DNA from: JACNLC01 sp964607375
GTDB taxonomy: Bacteria > Fidelibacterota > Marinisomatia > SCGC-AAA003-L08 > JACNLC01
DNA: 5,298 nt
Reading direction: 5' to 3'
NCBI GenBank assembly: GCA_964607375.1
Contig: CAZSJY010000066.1
Location: 1 to 5,298 of the forward strand
The notes beneath the pieces are model-generated. The model worked only from the letters and a program-made list of their open reading frames with translations, made no database searches and had not been told where the DNA came from. Made by a program: the position numbers and the translations under genes. Positions 1-5,168 of the stretch are shown piece after piece. Within the stretch, counting starts at the first letter, position 1. Every line of letters starts with the position of its first letter.

Positions 1-470
1 GTTGCGTCATTATTCAAAATATAAAATGGGATATCAACTACATCTTGCGGATAAAAGTGTAAATCGAGTGTCGGATTTCCAATACTTTTCATTGGAATAA
101 TTCCTGCAGAAAATCCGCATTTTTCTCCATTGTGACCAAAATACAGTTCCATAAAATCAACTGTAGTACGAGCTGCTGTAGTATCTGAACTTGGGCTCGG
201 CAAATAGTCCCCATCGCCAAATTTTCCATTCCAATAAGATGGTCCGTTATGCCCTAAACTTGTTTTGAAATACCAACCATCTCCGATGTTTGCTTCTAAA
301 TTTAATCTTCCTCTATAAAGATAATAAACATCTGTCGTTTTACCGCCAAAAATTCCATCATCCTTAATATCAATTCTTGGTCTTACTCGAGCGTGACCAC
401 TAAATTTGATTTCTGCAAATACATTACTTAAAAGCAAAAGCGATGTAACTATAACTGTTAATTTACGCAT
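1..470 (-). CDS. Outer-membrane porin-like beta-barrel protein, N-terminal part (C-terminus beyond window edge)
   Basis: Translating the minus strand from the ATG at 468-470 gives an open frame of 156 codons that runs off the left edge. It starts with a Sec signal peptide: MRKL, then a hydrophobic stretch, with likely cleavage after NVFA (residue 19) before EIKFSG. The mature part has alternating polar/aromatic residues typical of beta-strands (for example VYYLYRGRLNLEA and GWYFKTSLG), Gly/Asp/Asn-rich turns and an IIPMKS segment. This resembles porin-like or alginate-export-type barrels. A single Cys lies at residue 118. The start is supported by an AGGAG at 481-485, ten bases upstream. The 142-bp gap to the next minus-strand gene, with its own promoter-like signals, suggests a separate transcription unit. 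The substrate cannot be inferred. The outer-membrane barrel assignment is fairly sure, the family is not. Confidence 0.7.
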   Translation of the reverse strand, partial: MRKLTVIVTSLLLLSNVFAEIKFSGHARVRPRIDIKDDGIFGGKTTDVYYLYRGRLNLEANIGDGWYFKTSLGHNGPSYWNGKFGDGDYLPSPSSDTTAARTTVDFMELYFGHNGEKCGFSAGIIPMKSIGNPTLDLHFYPQDVVDIPFYILNNDA

Positions 471-480
471 CTATTTTATT

Positions 481-485
481 CTCCT
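481..485 (-). promoter_or_regulatory. Ribosome binding site of the porin-like gene
   Basis: The minus strand reads AGGAG here, ten bases before the ATG at 470. It fixes the start of a gene whose C-terminus is not visible. The surrounding 11-mer CAAATAGGAGA recurs exactly upstream of the dehydrogenase gene that starts at 1911. Confidence 0.6.
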
Positions 486-507
486 ATTTGTTTGTTAAAT
501 GCTGTTT

Positions 508-541
508 TGTGAGTTATACTTATGTTCAACCTGAAATTTCA
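508..541 (-). promoter_or_regulatory. Candidate promoter with a palindrome for the porin-like gene
   Basis: Reading the minus strand, a TTGAAA (-35-like) is followed after 18 bases by TATAAC (-10-like), pointing toward the porin-like gene. The -35 element overlaps a perfect 10-bp palindrome, TGAAATTTCA (532-541), which could be an operator. The matches are by eye only. An alternative pair further upstream (TTGATT with TATAAG, spacer 19) is nearly as good. In AT-rich DNA such hits are common, so this is weak. Confidence 0.3.
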
Positions 542-589
542 ATATACACAGATTGCTTATACTCTAAATTTACAGGGTTAAATCAACTC

Positions 590-611
590 AGATAAATAAT
601 TAATTTGATCT
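590..611 (-). terminator. AT-rich hairpin behind the DUF77 gene, possible weak terminator
   Basis: Just past the stop of the DUF77 gene the strand can fold into an eight-pair stem with one bulged base (AGAT-C-AAAT against ATTTATCT) and a five-base loop. The stem is almost all A-T and no clear U-tract follows on the minus strand, so a true intrinsic terminator is doubtful. It lies in the 143-bp gap 471-613, which otherwise holds only the candidate promoter of the porin-like gene. Confidence 0.2.
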
Positions 612-613
612 AT

Positions 614-922
614 TCACCTCAAGTTACGATTTAGTTTATTTTCTAAACTTTTGATTTTAGATGTCAAACCATTGGTTCTGTTTTTGCGATAATCGATTTT
701 GATAGAACAAGAAATTCGATTACAATCTTCATTCATTCTCGAATAACATTTTTCAACAACATCCATAACTTCATGCCATTCACCTTCCAAAACGGTTCCC
801 ATTGGTCCAAGTTTATATGGTATTCCTGATTTATCAATGATATCAAGTGACCGTGATACATATTGACTAACACTTTCTCCTTTATCTAATGGAGTCATCG
901 AAAACTCTAACAGTACTGACAT
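614..922 (-). CDS. MTH1187/DUF77-family thiamine-binding-like protein
   Basis: A small cytoplasmic protein of 102 residues, the normal length for the MTH1187 / YqgV (Thiamine_BP, formerly DUF77) family. Family hallmarks are the opening beta-strand (VLLEFSMTPL), the segment KGESVSQYVSRSLDIIDKSGIPYKLGPMGTVLEG and the following helix EVMDVVEKCYSRM. Members have a ferredoxin-like fold and assemble into tetramers. Some bind thiamine or its derivatives, but their biological role is poorly defined. The C-terminal tail (about residues 80-102) is basic (TSKIKSLENKLNRNLR). The start is supported by GGGAG at 928-932, five bases upstream, lying inside the 11-nt gap after the stop of the dehydrogenase gene. 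The two genes are therefore very probably co-transcribed. There is no signal peptide. The family call is confident. Thiamine binding in this protein is inferred from the family only. Confidence 0.85.
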   Translation of the reverse strand: MSVLLEFSMTPLDKGESVSQYVSRSLDIIDKSGIPYKLGPMGTVLEGEWHEVMDVVEKCYSRMNEDCNRISCSIKIDYRKNRTNGLTSKIKSLENKLNRNLR

Positions 923-933
923 AAAATCTCCCT

Positions 934-1911
934 CTATATTTCGATGGTTGATCCGATTCCTTTTTCCATTGCTTTATTGTAAATCAATTTGGCTGTGGCA
1001 GCATCTTGAATTGCTAATCCGTTTGATTTAAACAAAGTAATTTGATCATTACTGATTCGAGCCTGTTTTTTATTAGTTACAATTTCACCCAAATCAGCAT
1101 GAATGTGATCTTGTGTAATTTCGCCGTCAGAAATCGGAATCATAATATCACCTGCTTCAGCCAAACACGCTTCGTAAGAGTCTGCAATCAATAGTGATCT
1201 TTGAATAATTGTGGTATCAAGTTCTCGTGCATTTGGTGAGTGACTTCCAATACCGTTGATATGGGTTCCCAGTTTGACTTTTTCTCCATCAAATATTGGA
1301 GTTGGAGACGATGTTGCTGCACAGATAATATCAGCAGAAAGTAGATCATCTGGATTTTCTGCAACATCAATTTGTATATTAAGTTTGTTACTCATTGTTG
1401 TTACAAAATTTTCTGATGCTTTTGGGAATTTGTCTATAACTATAGCACGAGAAATATTTCGAACTTCGCACATTGCCCAAAGTTGCATTTGCGCTTGAAC
1501 TCCTGCACCAAAAATACCAACAATTTGAGCAGAATCTTCTCTAGCAAGAAACCGAGTAGCCAAACCACTCACAGCTCCTGTTCTTACAGCTGTTAAATAA
1601 CCTCCATCCATGATGCAAACTACTTCTCCTGTTGACGCATCTTGCAATAAAACTTTACCAATTGTGGTTGGTAAATTATGTTTACTTGGATTATCTTTGT
1701 AAACTGTAACAACTTTGCAAGCAAGGGCATTCATTTTTTGCAAATACGCTGGCATATAAAGTGATAATCCATCTGGTGGAGTTATGGCTGTTCTTAGGGG
1801 TAACCTTGCAGTTCCGTTTGATAGTTCTGTAAAAGCATCTTCTAAAATATTGATGCAATCTTTCATTTCCAAAACTGAAATAACATTTTCTCGATTTAAA
1901 ATAAGTGGCAT
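934..1911 (-). CDS. Ornithine cyclodeaminase / mu-crystallin family NAD(P)-dependent enzyme (possibly ketimine or pyrroline-2-carboxylate reductase)
   Basis: A full-length (325 residues) member of the OCD/mu-crystallin family, which includes ornithine cyclodeaminase, archaeal-type alanine dehydrogenase and delta1-pyrroline-2-carboxylate/ketimine reductases. Visible family features are LPLR (R40), MPAYL (53-57), ACKVVTVYKDNP with the conserved Lys66, LTAVRTGAVSG with Arg110, the Rossmann dinucleotide loop GIFGAGVQAQ (132-141), and GTHINGIGSHSPNARELD ending in the likely catalytic Asp232. ADLGEIV (272-278) follows. The protein is cytoplasmic with no signal sequence. The start at 1911 is supported by AGGAGAT at 1918-1924, six bases upstream. 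The next gene, a DUF77 protein, begins 11 nt after the stop, suggesting an operon. The position of the acidic ornithine-contacting residue of Pseudomonas OCD (Glu56, recalled) seems to be Leu51 here, so true ornithine cyclodeaminase activity is uncertain. It is divergent from the metal-uptake cluster and shares its upstream region. Confidence 0.88.
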   Translation of the reverse strand: MPLILNRENVISVLEMKDCINILEDAFTELSNGTARLPLRTAITPPDGLSLYMPAYLQKMNALACKVVTVYKDNPSKHNLPTTIGKVLLQDASTGEVVCIMDGGYLTAVRTGAVSGLATRFLAREDSAQIVGIFGAGVQAQMQLWAMCEVRNISRAIVIDKFPKASENFVTTMSNKLNIQIDVAENPDDLLSADIICAATSSPTPIFDGEKVKLGTHINGIGSHSPNARELDTTIIQRSLLIADSYEACLAEAGDIMIPISDGEITQDHIHADLGEIVTNKKQARISNDQITLFKSNGLAIQDAATAKLIYNKAMEKGIGSTIEI

Positions 1912-1917
1912 AGTTAT

Positions 1918-1924
1918 ATCTCCT
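1918..1924 (-). promoter_or_regulatory. Ribosome binding site of the OCD-family gene
   Basis: The minus strand reads AGGAGAT six bases before the ATG at 1911. It is a strong Shine-Dalgarno match that settles the start codon. The same extended 11-mer CAAATAGGAGA precedes the porin-like gene at 470. Confidence 0.65.
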
Positions 1925-1939
1925 ATTTGATTATTTTGA

Positions 1940-1970
1940 TTGAAAATTGATGGAGTAAATTTACTTATAT
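1940..1970 (+). promoter_or_regulatory. Candidate promoter of the metal-uptake cluster
   Basis: On the plus strand TTGAAA (1940-1945) is followed by TTATAT (1965-1970) with a 19-base spacer, longer than ideal. The spacer contains the perfect palindrome at 1954-1965. That is a common arrangement for a repressor site, and it would place the transcription start about 30 bases before the ATG at 2009. This is by-eye evidence only. No convincing promoter was found for the divergent minus-strand gene. Confidence 0.3.
1954..1965. promoter_or_regulatory. Perfect 12-bp palindrome AGTAAATTTACT, candidate operator
   Basis: AGTAAATTTACT equals its own reverse complement and sits in the middle of the 97-bp region between two divergent genes. 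The half-site AGTAAATT recurs in the same orientation at 1994-2001, exactly 40 bp downstream, roughly four helical turns. The inner 9-mer TAAATTTAC also occurs at 565-573 in front of the porin-like gene. The location suits a dyad-binding regulator such as a Fur/Zur-family repressor of the metal cluster, but it does not match any consensus I can name with confidence. Confidence 0.35.
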
Positions 1971-2008
1971 ATTTTGTTACAATTCTACTCTACAGTAAAT
2001 TATCATAA

Positions 2009-2326
2009 ATGCTAAAGAAAATATTCATAACAATCACTATTTTAATGTTGGTTTATGGACCAACCGGGCATTTTCTATTTCACAACCACGACACAGAAAA
2101 CCACTTCGGTGTTGAAATCTGCCAAGAACATTGCGAAAAACACAACCACGGCAAGCATCACCAATGCGAATGGATGCAAGTCATCCAAAATTATTCCGCA
2201 GAAAACATAAATTCAGATTTTGAAACTCCTGAAAATACTTATTCCCAATTCTATTGTTTATCAGATGAAATTATCATCAATGTTGATTTCGATAACCATC
2301 TTTCTCGCGCACCCCCTAAAAGTTAG
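2009..2326 (+). CDS. Small exported His/Cys-rich protein, putative periplasmic metal-binding component
   Basis: The protein has 105 residues. The N-terminus (MLKKIFITITILMLVYG) is a signal peptide or membrane anchor. The rest is rich in His (ten, including HNHD at 25-28, HNHG at 45-48 and H50-H51) and has four Cys (38, 42, 53, 83), concentrated in a C-x3-C-x10-C segment at 38-53. Such a composition suggests binding of zinc, copper or another soft metal in the envelope. The C-terminus ends with SRAPPKS, recalling the short Pro-rich tails of small His-rich proteins found next to metal-transport genes in the FCB group (recalled, not searched). I cannot name the family. An in-frame TAA directly precedes the ATG, so the start cannot lie further upstream, and the next Met (13) would destroy the signal. 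No Shine-Dalgarno is visible, unlike its neighbours. It is the first gene of the zinc-type cluster. Confidence 0.75.
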   Translation: MLKKIFITITILMLVYGPTGHFLFHNHDTENHFGVEICQEHCEKHNHGKHHQCEWMQVIQNYSAENINSDFETPENTYSQFYCLSDEIIINVDFDNHLSRAPPKS

Positions 2327-2351
2327 ATAATATTATAGGTACAAGTTGGTT

Positions 2352-2378
2352 GCAGGATATCTGTCGGATTTCTCCTGC
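2352..2378 (+). terminator. Intergenic hairpin, possible attenuator or partial terminator
   Basis: GCAGGA (2352-2357) and TCCTGC (2373-2378) pair perfectly, and an inner ATC/GAT pairing (2359-2361 with 2367-2369) closes a five-base loop TGTCG. The sequence after it is T/A-rich (GTTTAATATTTT) but not a clean T-tract. It lies between the small His-rich gene and the barrel gene (87-bp gap). It could therefore lower read-through, or stabilise or process the mRNA so that the small protein and the transport genes are made in different amounts. Confidence 0.4.
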
Positions 2379-2413
2379 GTTTAATATTTTAAATAATTTT
2401 AAGGATTTACATT

Positions 2414-3430
2414 ATGAAAAAGATTTTGTATTTAGCTTTATTTGTGATTGGCTTTGCATTTTCGCAAACAACAGTCAATCCGGACATTAGTGCCATTGGA
2501 GATTTAATAATTAATCAAGATGGAGATATTTCTTCATCTGGAGTTGAGCTTGCTATTCAGGGATATGTTAACCCTTTTGCACGAGCTGATATATTTTTAC
2601 ATAAACACGCAGATCATGAAGCTATTCATTTAGAAGAAGCTGTGATTAATCTTGAAAGAGGTTTGCCGTATAATCTTGGGATGAGGTTTGGTAAATTTAG
2701 ACCTGATATCGGGAAAATCAATAAAGAACACGCTCACACATTGTTTTTTATTGAAGCTCCAAAATCTATGCAAGATATGTTAGGAAATGAAATGTGGGGA
2801 ACGCTTGGAGTTGAATCTAATTGGTTACTTCCGTCCCCTTGGTATTCTAAACTATCATTTGGATATTTTACACAGGCGATGGGAGAAAATTGTAGCCACG
2901 CAGAGGAGGTAGAGACTCCCGATCACGATGAACACTCTGAAAAAACGACTGCTATTTCAACTCGATTATCTCATTTCTTTGATATGAATGATGTTACTCA
3001 TCTCGAGGTTGGTAGTGGTTATTACAGAGATATTGAAAACCACGAATTAGACCATTTACATCATGTGTTTGAATTGGATTTTAAATTCAAATGGCGACCA
3101 AATACCTATAAATCGATTATTTGGCAAGGAGAAGTTTTTAGAAAAAGTCCAATTGATAATCCTGGCAATAAATCAAAGTTAGCTGGATATTCTTGGATAA
3201 ATTATCAGTTTAAGAAAAGATGGAATCTGGGTGTTATCGCTGACTACTCATCGGGGATCGAAGACAAAATATATTCTTCATTTGGAGCGTTTTTTGGTTT
3301 TAGTCCCGCAGAAGAATCATCAGTATTTAGATTAACTGTATCACAGGAATATCATGGCGACGAAACCACTTTAAATGCTTTAGGGCAAATTATTTGGGCA
3401 TTGGGTCCACATAAGCCCCATCAATTTTAA
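2414..3430 (+). CDS. His-rich outer-membrane beta-barrel protein, putative zinc-uptake porin
   Basis: The protein has 338 residues. The signal peptide MKKILYLALFVIGFAFS cleaves after AFS (residue 17) before QTT. The mature chain consists of amphipathic beta-strands (for example GVELAIQGYVNPFARADIFLH, shown here in part) and ends in Phe338, the usual outer-membrane assembly signal. There is no TonB box or plug domain, and the size matches porin-like barrels. Histidines cluster in likely loops or turns: H63, H65, H68 and H72; H106 and H108; H162, H171 and H174 in an acidic loop after C160; H210, H214, H216 and H217. The C-terminus GPHKPHQF also holds His333 and His336, a type of ending I recall from zinc-associated outer-membrane proteins. 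It is followed 23 bp later by znuA-type and znuB-type genes, so a role in bringing metal across the outer membrane is likely. The start has AAGGA at 2401-2405, eight bases upstream. The metal identity is inferred. Confidence 0.8.
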   Translation: MKKILYLALFVIGFAFSQTTVNPDISAIGDLIINQDGDISSSGVELAIQGYVNPFARADIFLHKHADHEAIHLEEAVINLERGLPYNLGMRFGKFRPDIGKINKEHAHTLFFIEAPKSMQDMLGNEMWGTLGVESNWLLPSPWYSKLSFGYFTQAMGENCSHAEEVETPDHDEHSEKTTAISTRLSHFFDMNDVTHLEVGSGYYRDIENHELDHLHHVFELDFKFKWRPNTYKSIIWQGEVFRKSPIDNPGNKSKLAGYSWINYQFKKRWNLGVIADYSSGIEDKIYSSFGAFFGFSPAEESSVFRLTVSQEYHGDETTLNALGQIIWALGPHKPHQF

Positions 3431-3453
3431 ACTAAAAATTAGGAGAAAATAAT

Positions 3454-4359
3454 ATGTTAATCATAAAAAATAGTAGCTTAATAAAAAATGTGATTGTTTT
3501 TGCTTTAATAATGAGTGCTGTTTTGTTTGGTAAAGTTCGAGTAGTAGCTTCAATTACTGATTTGGCAGATATTGCCCAAACAATTGGCGGAGATAAAGTT
3601 AAAGTAACAAGTATTGCTCGAGGGAACCAAGACCCGCATTATGTGGAGGTTTTGCCATCGTATATGATGAAAGTTCGACGGGCGGATGTTTATCTTCAAG
3701 TGGGTATGGAACTTGATTTATGGTCAAGACAAATCATTGATGGTTCACGAAATAGCAAATTGCAGATAGTGGATTGTTCTCAAGATATCAATCGTTTGGA
3801 AGTACCAACTGATAAAATTGATGCGAGCATGGGAGATATCCATAGTATGGGAAATCCACATTATTGGCTTGGTCCTGAAAACGGAATCTTAATTGCAAAA
3901 ACTATTGCCAGTGCATTAATAGAGGTTGACCCAAATAGTCGAGAATACTTCACTATTCGATTAAATAAGTTCATCAATGATGTTCGTTTAGCAATGGAAA
4001 AATGGAAAGGAGAATTCGGTAATCTAAACGGGAAAAAAGTTATATTTTACCATAATTCTTGGCCTTATTTTGCAGAACAATTCGGATTAGAAATTATCCA
4101 ATTTGTTGAACCAAAGCCGGGAATCACACCAACTCCAACACATTTGGATAAACTGATTCGGATTATACAATTTGATAATGTTAAAGTTATTGCAATGGAA
4201 CCATATTTCTGTGATCAAGCACCGAACTTTTTGAATCAAAAAACGGGTGTAAAAGTTGTTAAGTTAGCACAATCTGTTAGGGCAATATCAGGTGCAGATT
4301 CTTATTTGCAAATGTTTGAATATAATCTTAGGACACTAACTAAGACATTGGAGGAGTAA
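3454..4359 (+). CDS. znuA: ZnuA-type zinc/manganese ABC transporter periplasmic substrate-binding protein
   Basis: A 301-residue cluster A-I (ZnuA/TroA/PsaA) metal-binding protein, normal in length. An N-terminal hydrophobic signal (residues about 11-26) precedes the mature strand KVRVVASITDLADIAQTIGG. There is no lipobox Cys, so it should be a free or uncleaved-anchored periplasmic protein. Metal ligands expected from the family are visible: His62 in QDPHYVE, His136 in GNPHYWLGP, His200 in VIFYHNSWPYFAEQFGL, and a likely acidic fourth ligand, Asp282 in GADSYLQMFEYN. A His as third ligand favours zinc over manganese, where Glu is usual. The His-rich loop often found before the second ligand in ZnuA is missing; only H130 remains. 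The start has AGGAG at 3441-3445, eight bases upstream. The stop TAA overlaps the permease ATG by one base, indicating translational coupling. Confidence 0.92.
   Translation: MLIIKNSSLIKNVIVFALIMSAVLFGKVRVVASITDLADIAQTIGGDKVKVTSIARGNQDPHYVEVLPSYMMKVRRADVYLQVGMELDLWSRQIIDGSRNSKLQIVDCSQDINRLEVPTDKIDASMGDIHSMGNPHYWLGPENGILIAKTIASALIEVDPNSREYFTIRLNKFINDVRLAMEKWKGEFGNLNGKKVIFYHNSWPYFAEQFGLEIIQFVEPKPGITPTPTHLDKLIRIIQFDNVKVIAMEPYFCDQAPNFLNQKTGVKVVKLAQSVRAISGADSYLQMFEYNLRTLTKTLEE
4350..4356 (+). promoter_or_regulatory. Ribosome binding site inside the end of znuA driving the permease
   Basis: GGAGGAG is a near-perfect Shine-Dalgarno located in the last codons of the binding-protein gene, a few bases before the overlapping TAATG. 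It supports the permease start at 4359 and tight coupled translation. Confidence 0.65.
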
Positions 4360-5168
4360 TGTTAGACTATTTCGACTTAGTTTATCTACCATTGTTGGCA
4401 ACATTCATTTTGACTGGAATCCATGTTTACCTTGGTCTGCATGTTGTATCTCGAGGTGTAATATTTGTGGATTTAGCATTGGCACAAGTTGCCGCACTAG
4501 GAACTGCAATCGGAATTTTAATGGGTTTGGGGCACGATGGTGTCCCTACCTATTTAATTGCATTGGGATTCACTTTTATTGGTGCGTTATTGTTTTCATT
4601 TACTAGATCAAAAAATAGCAAAGTACCACAAGAAGCCATTATTGGAATTACTTATGTAGTTTCAGCGGCAATGATGATAGTTTTGTTTAGCAAGTCTCCG
4701 GAAGGTGCAGAACATCTTAATCACTTATTGGTTGGATCAATTCTATTTGTAACTCCAAAACTTGTAGGAATTACTTTTGTGTTATATGTTGTGATTGGAA
4801 TGTTTCATTGGGTATTTAGAAATAAGTTTTTTGAAGCATCAAAACATTATCAAGACAGAACATTGGAACACCCAAAAATATGGGATTTTCTATTTTATGT
4901 AACCTTTGGATTTGTGGTAACAAGTTCTGTTAAGATTGCTGGTGTATTACTTGTATTCTCATTTCTTATTATTCCTGCTGTTGCAGCGTTACTGTTTGTA
5001 AATGGTAACGGAAGGCGATTAGTCTTTGGTTGGATATTCGGTATTGTAGGAAGTATTCTTGGAATGGTAGCTTCTTTAATATTTGATATTCCTACAGGTG
5101 CATCAATAGTCGTAACTTTTGGTGGTATGTTAAGCGTGTTAGGAATAGTAAAACAGGTGATGAAATAA
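4359..5168 (+). CDS. znuB: ZnuB/MntB-type metal ABC transporter permease
   Basis: A 269-residue integral inner-membrane protein of the ABC-3 (ZnuB/MntB/TroB) family, usual length. About eight or nine hydrophobic segments can be read, roughly at residues 8-28, 32-56, 63-82, 90-110, 122-148, 174-192, 193-213, 219-242 and 247-265. Family motifs are LHVVSRGVIFVDLALAQVAALG (27-48, shown in part as DLALAQVAALG), the conserved segment GVLLVFSFLIIPAVAALLF (195-213) and DIPTGASIV (243-251). The Gln in DLALAQ occupies a spot that is His in many ZnuB proteins, and this variant is found in a recognised subgroup (recalled). It should form the transport channel, dimeric, fed by the preceding ZnuA-type protein. 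The start overlaps the znuA stop (TAATG) and is preceded by GGAGGAG. The partner ATPase is not encoded within this window. Confidence 0.92.
   Translation: MLDYFDLVYLPLLATFILTGIHVYLGLHVVSRGVIFVDLALAQVAALGTAIGILMGLGHDGVPTYLIALGFTFIGALLFSFTRSKNSKVPQEAIIGITYVVSAAMMIVLFSKSPEGAEHLNHLLVGSILFVTPKLVGITFVLYVVIGMFHWVFRNKFFEASKHYQDRTLEHPKIWDFLFYVTFGFVVTSSVKIAGVLLVFSFLIIPAVAALLFVNGNGRRLVFGWIFGIVGSILGMVASLIFDIPTGASIVVTFGGMLSVLGIVKQVMK

Noticed and set aside
1188..1498. Short open frames on both strands inside the dehydrogenase gene (1188-1370 minus, 1256-1498 plus)
   Set aside because: They lie wholly within a well-supported family gene in other frames, have no ribosome binding site and give no recognisable protein.
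2327..2413. A zinc or thiamine (TPP) riboswitch in the gap before the barrel gene
   Set aside because: The only structure is a simple hairpin. No conserved riboswitch core motifs were recognised.
2414..3430. TonB-dependent receptor (ZnuD-like) identity for the barrel
   Set aside because: At 338 residues it is too short for a plug plus 22-strand barrel, and no TonB box or plug motifs are visible.
3454..4359. Manganese-specific (PsaA/MntC-type) or lipoprotein assignment of the binding protein
   Set aside because: The third ligand is His200 rather than the Glu usual for manganese, and there is no Cys at the signal cleavage region. Manganese is not fully excluded.
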